NCBI GenBank assembly: GCA_003342895.1
Contig: PTFA01000275.1
Location: forward strand, 248,001 to 312,000
Direction of reading: 5' to 3'
Source: Casuarius casuarius
Lineage: Eukaryota; Chordata; Aves; Casuariiformes; Casuariidae
Length of the DNA stretch: 64,000 nucleotides
Positions 51,342 through 61,300 of this stretch are shown one piece after another (position 1 is the first letter of the stretch; each line of letters starts with the position of its first letter). The translations under genes were made by a program, and so were the position numbers. The notes under the pieces are model-generated. The model did no database searches, had not been told where the DNA came from, and saw nothing but the letters and a program-made list of their open reading frames with translations.

Positions 51342-52255
51342 GTGAAGGTTCAAAACTGCTAGCGTGCTTCACATAATCAGAAAAGTCTTGTGGTCCTGTT
51401 GAAAATTATAATGCCTAAAGATCTGCTTGATGCTGATGTTTTTCAGAACTGGATCGTGGTGCTATTTAGAAATGTATTCAGACCAAATTCTTGTGCTTTA
51501 TACTTGAGGAGACGTGCAGTCATTTCAGTGGCAGTATTTAGGGAAGGGTGCAGAGCATTTCTTTTGTTGTAGGTGCCGTACAAACAAACAAAAAAAAAGA
51601 AAACAAACTGAAACAGAACAAAATAGGGTGACATATACACAAAAGAAAGTTAGGGGAGAAATTCTAAGCTGTACAGTTTTAGATACACAAATCATATTTA
51701 TCTGTACATACATATAAAAGAAAAAAAAAGCTCAATTGGAATTGCTGTAATCTGGGCACCTAACTTTGCATTACTCTAGGATCCAAGTGAAAGAGCCCTA
51801 AAGCACTGAAGTTCTTTTGCCAAAGAAAATAAAGTTGCCAGAGGGAGGTTCTGTCATCTTATTTATGTGCCATTCACCTGTGTGCCTAAATGTAATTGAA
51901 ATGGATCTCAGATTTATGTTATGTCTCAGTTTAAGAAAGCGCAAAAGCAGTCAGATAAGCACAAAAGAGATGGACATTAAACAGACAGAAATCATTGTAA
52001 ATTGAACTGTAAGTTGGAATGAATGGGTCCACTTTTTCACCTGATGAAAAAAGAAAGTTGTCTTTTATTTCCACTGACGCTACTGTAAGTGTATAACATC
52101 ACAGATGGAAATAAATGCACTGGCACCATTGTGTTCTAAGAGAGGCATACCATAAAGTCTCTGAACAGCTTTGTCTGCAAAAAAGTGAATTATTTATTTT
52201 TGCATAAGGGACTATAGTGCTGAAAGATATTTTTCTACAGTTAAGAAGTTTTGAG

Positions 52256-52315
52256 ATACTTTTATGTAAGGAAAACTTGCAGGAATACTTTTATGAAGGA
52301 AAACTTCATAAAAGT
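52256..52315. repeat. Direct duplication plus 12-bp hairpin
   Basis: A segment of about 22 bases beginning ATACTTTTATG and ending AAGGAAAACTT occurs at 52256-52278 and 52285-52306, the second copy one base shorter. The second copy continues into a perfect hairpin: ACTTTTATGAAG (52287-52298), loop GAAAA, CTTCATAAAAGT (52304-52315). Direct and inverted copies of one sequence side by side suggest a template switch. Confidence 0.9.
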
Positions 52316-53008
52316 TGTTTATGCATCTTTAAAAATCTCAAAGCTGATATGATATAAGGTCATTTCTAAGATATTTTGATATATGCTAATTATGTTTTAA
52401 AATTGAATCATCTATAGAAAGATACTTCATAGTAATAAATAGTAACACATGAAAGATTTATTCATGTGCACACCTATCTGTTAAAAGTTAATTCTTCCAT
52501 GAGGGATTTCATCTCTGATAACTTGAAACATTAACAAAGTGGACATCTACATTTGAGTTACTTGTCTAGGCTCTGTTTACTGTAAATGAAGTGAAACACA
52601 AAGGCTGAGGGATTCCTCTCATCCTGCTCTAGTTCTAAGTTTTTTGGGTTTTTTTCTGAGTCATCTTCTTCATTCTGACGGGTAATCAAGGATTAACTTA
52701 AAAAATACAAGAATATAGAAGATAGAAAAAGAAATTAGAAAAATTATTGACTGATTGTCCCAGTAGGACAAACACAATTTATATAATGAATGCAGAATAC
52801 ATTTTTCCAAGCTAACCTGCAGTCATGTTGTTATGATCTAACTAGCTACTCATAGGAGCCATCATAAGGGAGGCAGCAGCACTCTTAACAGCATGAGTAG
52901 GATAATGAAATGATCATTCCAAAAGGGATTCATTTTCTTATCTACAGAAGTCAGCGTCGAGTTATCCTTTGTAAATGATAAGGCAGTTTCTCACCAGAAG
53001 ATTTCTCC

Positions 53009-53043
53009 AATAGTTTCTGAAATAAATAGTTTCTGAAATAAAT
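53009..53043 (+). repeat. 16-bp tandem duplication
   Basis: AATAGTTTCTGAAATA occurs at 53009-53024 and 53025-53040 with the start of a third copy (AAT) after it. Confidence 0.95.
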
Positions 53044-53636
53044 GAAAATCTTTCCACTGAAACTGATAGCCATTGAACCAAGATTTATGGGTGTATTCAC
53101 AGCTAGCTCTTCAGCTGGTGCACGCAGACACAGACACAGCACTCTAAGCTTTTGTTAACTATGATGAACAGGAACAGTTGATATTTCTTAAAAAGATCTT
53201 TCAGAAAGGAGCTTCTAATCTTCTGAATGGAAAAAATAAAAAGAAAAGAATTCTGTGTCCCCATGCCTACTTCAGGCTAGCATGGGGAGATAATGGTTAA
53301 AAATAATGGAAAATAAAATTATAGTTGGTCTGTACTCAGCAAACAGTTTGCATCAATGGCTTCCTCTTCATCACAAAGAAGTATGGAGAATACGTACAGA
53401 AAAAATAGTGCAAGATAGATTACATTCACATATCCTACTGAAGACAGATTGTAAATAATGATAATCAAAAACACCAGTAGAGAGTACTCATGTACCAGAA
53501 TGTTTACTGTGTGAATCCCTAATTTTCTGACAAAGAGAATTCATTATAACAGAATATGTTTTATGAAGAGTCTCTCATTGTCTCTTATCTTTGTTTTGTG
53601 ATAATAGCTTCCTTTTCTTCACATTCTTTTTTCCAG

Positions 53637-53755
53637 CAGCATTTCACAGTCAGGTGTTAAAGCATTTCATTTACTGAATAAAGTGGAAGGCAGCTTCAAC
53701 GTTCAGCCATAATGGAGACAAATGACAGCTTCATTCCCAGCACAACTGGATGGAG
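53637..53755 (+). CDS. Candidate first coding exon of an unknown small gene
   Basis: A strong acceptor (pyrimidine-rich run ending CATTCTTTTTTCCAG) precedes 53637, and a good donor (GGAG before GTAATT) follows 53755. Inside, ATG at 53712 opens a frame, M-E-T-N-D-S-F-I-P-S-T-T-G-W, leaving two bases (AG) at the exon end. An in-frame TAA at 53679-53681 lies upstream, so 53637-53711 would be 5' untranslated sequence. The predicted start has no signal peptide. Phase 2 at the donor matches the segment at 56352-56397, which begins by needing exactly one base to complete the codon. The family is unknown. Splice-like signals also occur by chance in AT-rich DNA, so this is a hypothesis. Confidence 0.22.
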
Positions 53756-56351
53756 GTAATTACTGCTGCTGTCATAGGCCTAGCACAGATCACTGCTTAT
53801 AGAATAGTCCTAACCCTACAAAAAAAATATGGCTGTCAGTGGATTTTTTTTTCCTCCTGTAGCTGTCCAATATGATTAAAAGGTTTTGTATTCTAAGCCT
53901 CTTTTTTCATAATATTATTAACATGAAAAACAGCTAATGAGCCATTACTAAGTTGGATCTCCCATTTGTGCACCCTGTTAACAGGATAATAAACTAATAG
54001 AAAACTCTTTCTTGCAGCTTTGATAATATATAGCTCGTTGTTGTTAATATACTTTAGATTGCATTATATGCTGAACATGATAATGGTAGATTATTAATTA
54101 TAAATAAAGATGAAGAAACCGGTTTTGACTCATTTGTCTTGTCTTCGTACCTTTTCCTTCTTTTATCCTGTGTTTTTTTTTTTTTCCTTTGAGTAAGTAA
54201 AATTCAGTCATAAAGAAGAACAAAAGCTGGCAGCAGGTGATCAGGAATCTATACCTTACATGCAGCTGACTGTTTACAAGTCTAAAAATAACACCTCTCT
54301 GTTTCTGTATTAGAAGCATGAAATCCAAAAATGAAGGAAGCAGGAAACAAGATTGCTCTTTATTTAGCCTTTATTCTCCACTTATGAATGCACTAGTACA
54401 TACTTTGGAAGCAAAACTCATGAAGCTCTTAAGGTTAGTAATTACCCTTTGTTCAGCTTAATCGAAAGAAACAATAGATGGCCTCCAAACCAGAAGGGAC
54501 GCATATCATTACTCAAAACAAACATGTAAGTCCATTCAGTAATTAAATTTGTTTAGATGAATGTTTTCATTGCATGCTGATAAGTAGGGATGTAAGAGTA
54601 TGTTTGTGCATGTCTTGAGTGAGAAATAGAAAAAGACAGTTCGAACACAGCTGGGGGAAGCAGAATAAGCATTGTCCTGAAAGGAACCCAGGGAAGGGTG
54701 AGGTCAGCTGCTGGCTGAAAAACCTTTGAGGATGTGAGCAAGGAACTTGTCTCCTATGATTTGATTACTCCTGTTCTCAGGGAAACAGCACTTTATTTAT
54801 TTTTAGTGAATGAAAGTGACCGTGTCAAATAAATACATGATTCCATCATTAATTAATTGCAGAAGTCCAGAAAGAATCCAAAGTATGGCAATTTTCGAGA
54901 GTAAAAGTGGTAATACTTTCAAAATCTCCAATTTCTTCAGGCAATTTATTAGGCCGGCTATTAGCATGTAATACTGCTATATTCAAAGAAAGTGAATAAT
55001 TTGATTAAATAAAATGCATAAATGACTAAAAGTTCAGCCCTGCATTTTTTGTTACTGCCACCCAGAAATTTCAAAAACAAAAATGGAATTCCTAAGCAAA
55101 ATTAGATACATCAGAAATGTATTCCTAAGAAGCCCATATACTCAGCGGGAAGGCATCAGAAGGTAAGCAACAGAAATGCTGAGACACTGGGGTGTGTCTT
55201 TTTCTCTCCCCTTCCTTTCTCACTATATGGGGATGACACTCATTCAAAGGTGAAGGCAGGTGCTTCCCTGTATTTAGAATACACAGAGTGGAGTTTTCTT
55301 CTGAAATCAAGTGTCCACAGATGTTCTTCCAAAGAATTAAGCAAGCAGCTGTGATATCAAAGCTGATCAATTTTCTACAATTGAGGCCCTCTTTGTTCTT
55401 CTGGACACCTATTTATGGGACAGATCAACATAATGGGACAGCAATACAGTCAACTCTATAATATCTGAGGCAGTTGGGAGCTGGGATGACCCAGAAAACA
55501 AACAAACAAACAAAAAACTTAAAAGTTCTGGCAATGCAGGTGCCAAAAGTATACAGTTACTATCCACTCATAATCAGTTGTATCCTTCAGAGCTTCTTCC
55601 ATCTGACCCAGCAACAGTGCTGTACCAGCTGAGCTGGCAAGGGCAACATCACTTGGAGCAGCATTACCCTCCTTAAGCCTCCAGCTGTGGATTAGTTCAT
55701 ATTGGCCAATCAGCTCCTGCTTCCACATAGCCCTCATTGAAAGAAAATCACTTATATTAGCTTTTCATAAGAAATAATTAAAATTGTATCATTTAAAAAA
55801 ATAATAAATATGTTTGTATGAATGTGTGGGGGTAAATATATATGTCTGTTTTATGCGCAACATTATAAATTTTATTTCAGAATATATGATTTAGATGGGG
55901 ATAAAAGCTCTACAATATGGCTGAAATTTTCATTCAAAATTTCAAGAAAAAATACTTTGAGATTCCAAATATTTGTTATAATATTATTATTTGAGTTTGA
56001 TTATGAATAGACATTTACAAGCGAACAATATAATTTCATTCTTTGCAGTCACTGTTTCCCATTGCTTTCAAAATAAGTTACAGATCCACGGCAAATATTT
56101 GTGCATTAAATGTGAAGGGAGAAATCTGCAGCTGTATACGCACTAGGGAGTGTTTTTATTTTGATCTCAATTATTATTTTGTACATGTTTTAGGGAAATG
56201 GGGCAATGAAGAGAATCTTCATTTGCAATATGAAAAAATGCTTATCTTTTTATTTTGTGAGTGTATGCACATTTGATTTTCATTTTTAATGCTGTTTCAC
56301 GTTAGGATTTCAAGATTCACTTCTAAAAGATACTGAATGTTTTGCTTCCAG

Positions 56352-56397
56352 TTTGTTTGAAAATTTGATCAAAGAAAGTTTATCAGTTTCAATGGAG
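56352..56397 (+). CDS. Candidate 46-bp internal coding exon
   Basis: Upstream is a branch-like TACTGAA and a pyrimidine run ending TTTTGCTTCCAG. Downstream is a near-consensus donor (GGAG before GTAGGT). One base completes a codon (Ser if joined to 53755), then LFENLIKESLSVSME is read in the only frame compatible with that join. The exon ends exactly on a codon boundary (phase 0). The first frame would stop at once, so the phase match to 53755 is informative but not decisive. Forty-six bases is short for an exon but within the known range. No family recognised. Confidence 0.25.
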
Positions 56398-56781
56398 GTA
56401 GGTTTTTGTGCCTTGCTTTAATGCTTAAATTTAGCTATGCATCTAACTACTTTATTCACTACTTACCTGAAGCATTGGGAAATAGAATATGGCTAATAAT
56501 AAAAAGGATCTCAGCAAGAGCAAGATAGCTTAATTAGAAATGACTACAATTTATTTTAAGCTGTAGGTAATTTGTTCAGATGTACCCTTGGTTAGGAAAG
56601 CTTCTCCAGTTTGTTGGGTGGATTATGTAAAATGAGCTTCTGGTCTCATTCCAGCTTTTGATGGAGAAGTGTTTATGTTGCAAACCTACCATCAAGAGTA
56701 ATGTACCTAGTCTGTGTAATCACAGCACAGAGGCAAATTTCCACATGACCAAAGTGTAAACTAACTTCTTACCCCCCGCAG

Positions 56782-56910
56782 TGTTTTCCTCAGTTCACTT
56801 TTAAAACTCACTGGAAGGAAGACAAGCTGAAGCTAAGATTGTCTCAGTTTCATGTATCCTTTGTTAATGACTTGGATTATCAAGATTGTCAAACAACTAG
56901 TTTCCATTAG
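56782..56910 (+). CDS. Candidate terminal coding exon
   Basis: A CTAAC branch-type motif and the run TTCTTACCCCCCGCAG end at 56781, giving a near-ideal acceptor. From 56782 a phase-0 frame reads CFPQFTFKTHWKEDKLKLRL and continues to TAG at 56908-56910, 42 codons. Phase 0 matches the end of 56352-56397. Joined to the two earlier segments it would give a product of about 72 residues without signal peptide or membrane segment. AATAAA occurs directly after the stop (56911-56916) and again at 56955-56960, the latter followed by a GT-rich stretch as in poly(A) sites. An alternative is an internal exon ending at CAT before GTATCC (56853), whose donor is weak. The homology is unknown. Confidence 0.22.
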   Translation, partial: CFPQFTFKTHWKEDKLKLRLSQFHVSFVNDLDYQDCQTTSFH

Positions 56911-56954
56911 AATAAATAATGCAAAACTAATAATTGGGCAAAACTGTAAATGAA

Positions 56955-56960
56955 AATAAA
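56955..56960 (+). terminator. Possible polyadenylation signal for the candidate small gene
   Basis: AATAAA, 45 bases after the TAG at 56908-56910 and followed by TGTGCTATTT, a GU-type downstream element. AATAAA is frequent in AT-rich DNA, so position is the only support. Confidence 0.25.
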
Positions 56961-58237
56961 TGTGCTATTTAATAAGCAGGGAAATTAATGAAAGCATGGA
57001 ACATTTTCCATTGTTTTGTGTCATATTTCCTATAATCCAGAATGTTGACAGCTTGCAACATTCTACATTCCCAGCTTTCTTCCGATCTCCTATAATTTGT
57101 CCTCTTTTTTTGTTCTCCTCCCAGCCCCTCCTTCAGTATAATACCACACATCTCTGACATCCCCGTCCTAGGCTGATTCTGAGCTATGTGTAGACTGATT
57201 AACTGTAAAGATGATTAACTGCTGCATTTACCATGCAGGCTTTCCATAATTTGGATCTTTCTTTTCTACCCAGAGACTAATTTTTAGTAAACCTGTTGTA
57301 AATTAGTGTCTTTGAAATCTCTCTCTTCTGTCAGCTTTGACTGAAATCAGAGAATGGGTTCAAAAGTTATCAAGAGAGGACACGCAGTGTGATTCTGCGA
57401 GCCATTCGAAAGCGAGGCCAAAAACTACAAAAGGAGAACATTAATTTCTTGACGAGGGCATTTTAAAGAAAGCTATTCAGCCAGAATAAAAGCAAGGCTG
57501 ACCTGAGATACAAAAGCTTCACAAGGTTTGGGACTGGGTTTTCTACTATGTCTTTATAGCACAGTTTGTTTGTCTGAGAAGTTATTTCTGAGTTCTCTGA
57601 GTTGTAATAATGCTATTTAGTTTCTTAAGTTTTTTAAAGGAAATATATTCAAGTCACCTTAAATTTTGGCAAGATTCACTGAAAAGTTACAGGCCCATGA
57701 GGGGAGCTCTACAGCCTTCCCATCCTGTGAAAACTGTGATAACCTGCAGGCAGTTATCACTCACTGGAATGATTTAAGACTTCATCATTACGTGGGTTGC
57801 CACACAGCAGAATTCAGTGATATGCACCAAATCTTTAGATATAACTTTAACATTCCATGTTAAAACTGAGAGTTTTAAAAATGTTACCACCTCTTCAAAC
57901 ACTGAGAGCACTAGAAGAGAATTTGAGATTATCAAAAATTGGATTTAATTTTCATAAACACATAATATTCTGGTTGTTCTACTCAGATTTATTTTGTTTG
58001 TTTTCATTTTCTCATTAATTTGAATTATTTAAAAGCAATAATAAAGGAATGTCGAGTATCTAAAGTAGATAAAGGAAACCACCAAATAATTACGCAGTCT
58101 TTTGCAAACATTTTATTTGCAGTTTATTTAATCTATTTAATTTTATTTAATTCTATTTTAGTTTGTTTGATATAATAGTTATGCTACCTTCATGTCTTCC
58201 TTCTTGTAACTGCATTATATGTGTTTTTATTTAACAG

Positions 58238-58380
58238 ATGAATTGCGTGATAAAATGTATCCATATTTGTGGGATGTATTACACTTCCTCGAAATGCACT
58301 TATGGCTCCAAAGACTGGAGGCAGGTTGGCTAGAAAGAGGAACCCTATCAAGTGGCATTTTTGATAAGAACTATGACTGA
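58238..58380 (+). CDS. Candidate terminal coding exon, unknown protein
   Basis: A branch-like TTGTAAC and a T-rich run ending TTTTTATTTAACAG precede 58238. Read so that the first two bases (AT) finish an upstream codon, the frame gives ELRDKMYPYLWDVLHFLEMH and continues to TGA at 58378-58380, 47 residues in all. The piece has three Trp, several Leu, and an alternating acidic/basic pattern that could form amphipathic helix, unlike the Asn/Ile/Lys bias of random frames here. It requires an upstream exon ending with one extra base. The candidate exons at 53.6-56.9 kb do not supply this with a good donor. A second frame from the same acceptor (ATG AAT TGC...) ends at 58332 and looks less protein-like. 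Confidence 0.2.
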
Positions 58381-61300
58381 AATGCTAAATTGTTCCGTGC
58401 ATTCTGTATGCACCTGCATGGTGTAAAAAGGCTGCTGGTAAGGGTAGCAAATCACTGTTTTCCCCTTTTTGTTGTATCATTTTATTCTCATTAGCAAGAA
58501 GAGGACTTGTATTTAATGACTCATACTAATTTTACTTACACATTACAGAAGACAACTTCAGCCAGTCACAGTCTGTTCGGTGCCTCTAGTCCTCCACCCA
58601 GCATGGAGGATATCTTTTGATTTTTCAGACAGTCGTTGGAGGCATTAACATTCTGTGCAGTCTTTAGTTTGTTCGGTACATTGGCACAGAAACAGCCTAC
58701 ATTTTTCCCTATCCTCCTTTTAAACCATAGGCAAATCTTCACGTAGTATTTTATTTTGGTCTGTGCCTAGTCCCACTGATTTAAGCAAACCTTGTAAAAG
58801 AATCATGATTCTTAGGTCACATAAGTGTACCAGAAGGTTTGATACAGCAAACAAGAACAACATACACCTAAATTATATCATTTTTTTGTTTCAATTTTAA
58901 TAAATGACACACTAAAATATTCATAATATTCATAATATCCACACTATTTCTCTGCATATGTACAGCATGTTATTGTTCGAATCTTCAGCACTGCATTAAT
59001 AACCTGCATATTTGGCAAAGACTCAATGCAGCTTTACGAAACATGGTATACAATTAAAAATATAAATTTCCCTGCTAGTCAGCCATAATATTCTAATACC
59101 AGCCAAAGTTTTATAGAAAGTATTTGTCTCTAGGTGAAAAATGAAACAAATAAAGAAACCTCCTAAGTCCTCATTCAAAGCATTTCTCCTAAGTTATGGT
59201 TTATTCCTGAATTTCTTTGCCTGTTATCTTCGAATTTGAGCTTGCTGAAGATGAGTTGTTATTTTCTCCCGCCTTCTAATCAGCTATCAGAAAAAAAGAT
59301 GCTAAACAAACAACCTGTGACCATGATCTGCCCTGCTTGATCAGTATATGTGGCTTGCTCAGCATTATAATTCAGCAGAATCTAAGCCTTCCCCCCAGCT
59401 TTGATTATATAGATAACCTTTTAAATATGGTCATAAAGAAAACCACTGCTGAATTGCTTTTCTGATACTCTATATGCTGAAGTTTAAGCTGAGAGCACAG
59501 GTTACAGACTCTTATGTCATGTCTGCTTCAGAATTAAATGTTTTCAGATCCTCCTGTGCTAGAATAATATGACACCTTTGTGTCTTCAGTGGGAGCCTCA
59601 TTGGAATTGTGAAAAATCAACCATAATCCAAAAAGAAAGAAAGAGAAATTCCTTCTCTATCACATTGCAAAGCACTCAGAATTCAGGAAACTTAAAAACT
59701 AAAGATGTTTGCACAACATAAATAGGCTTATGTGTGCGCAGGCATTATGATAAGGTCTTTAATTACAAGAATGCTTTATTATTCTTCCCAGAAGTAAATT
59801 CCAATGTTCTTACTCTAAAGCATAGGACTACTAATAATTCAGAAAAAAAGCTTCAGAAATCATTAAAAGCACATAAATAAATAAATAAATAAAAGCAAAA
59901 CTACATAGTTTCTCTTAACTTCATTGACAAAAATTAGTGATTTGGTTTTTTTTTTACAGAATCTTTCTGAACCTAGTAGGCTCAATCTCAATGATAAATA
60001 TTAGTAAGGTAATAAGAAAGAAAAAAATAGGCCTTGTGAGTGTGTAAAGCATGTCATGAAAATTAATTATAAGCACCAGGGATAATCATGGTGTATATAG
60101 TCCTTCACATATTAATAGTTAAAAGAAAGATATACTTTCTCATGCTTATTACTTCTTGGATGATACATCCAATTCTCAGCAACTCTTAGAAATATTGGTC
60201 TATATGTCTTACTGAAACTACAGAATTTCTAGACAGATGGTAGAATTTATTCTACAAGAAGCAGGGAAAAAAAAAAAAGAAAAATTCTTCCGTAGTAGAT
60301 GTGTCCACTTATCCCAGATCAGAGTTGGTATGAACAAGAAACCTTACTGTGTCATTTTCATATAAATTAAAGTCTTTTGAAAATGAGTGCCTCCTGAATA
60401 CATTCTTTCCTCTCAAGAGGAATAAATTATTTCATATCAGAGACAGACAAACGCATGGTCTGGCAGTGAATAGACTGCAAACTAACTTGGACACAGTGAA
60501 TAGAAATAGCCAAAGAGAACAGCTGTATGCCTGTCCAGAAGATCAATCACACTTTATATTTTTCTCTCAGGAAAAGTGAATAGTGACAGAGGTGTGAAAA
60601 CTGAGTTCCACTAGGAATTTGCTTTCAAGCAAGCAAACAAAAATGACCTCATTCTTAGTCAGTGTAAATTTTTCTTTCTCCTCCTAAGTCTGTGGCCAAA
60701 TTGCATCTAGACTTTCATTCCATAGAGAAAATATAATTAATCTTACATAATATTTTCAAAAATATATAATCAAAGATTTAAAATATATTGCTCTATTTTG
60801 TTGCCACGTTAATGCAGTGCTATTTACATAATTTGTAAGTGGAAGTTATTAATTCCTACTATGGATAAACATTGGAAGACTTTGTGGATTTTCTTTAGAA
60901 TTATTGTCCAAAGCTGTACTTTAGAGGAGGTATTATATCATGTGGTGGCAGTTCCTGAAGCCACTTTTCCTGAAAAGTAGTAATGATTTACAGGGAAACT
61001 TATAGACCAATTATTCAAAAATCTTTCAGAACTTCACTGAAATAATTTTAGAATTCTAAGAAAATTAAATATGTTTCTGTACATATCAGTTAATATGAAC
61101 TTAAAGGCATTGCTCAATAAAAATTGGTCAGGAAGCACTATTAAAAACTGAACTCCATGAATACATACACTGCTTAATTTTTAGATTGCTTCCTCTTCCA
61201 GCTTTGGCTCACTCTAATTAGTCATCTCCAAGACAATTGCTAGGAATAATTGTACAGTTCTGGGGGCACTTTGTTCCAGCTCCTTTGTTCCCAAAAGGCA

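Larger units (their letters stand above)
45541..53636. other. Non-coding sequence
   Basis: AT-rich, no gene recognised. It carries TA/TG repeats (46156-46190 and 49711-49732), a 73-codon ATG frame with a hydrophobic segment (50058-50279), a 20-bp palindrome (51322-51341), and the duplications at 52256-52315 and 53009-53043. Confidence 0.6.

Noticed and set aside
57736..57760. Inverted GATA-like pair GTGATAAC/GTTATCAC with a 9-base spacer
   Set aside because: Eight-base arms with a spacer are expected by chance in a window this size, and no other support was found.
59954..60010. Short segment between a T-rich CAG and a GTAATA donor
   Set aside because: About 50 bases, only one frame open, and weak donor. 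Such cases are common by chance.
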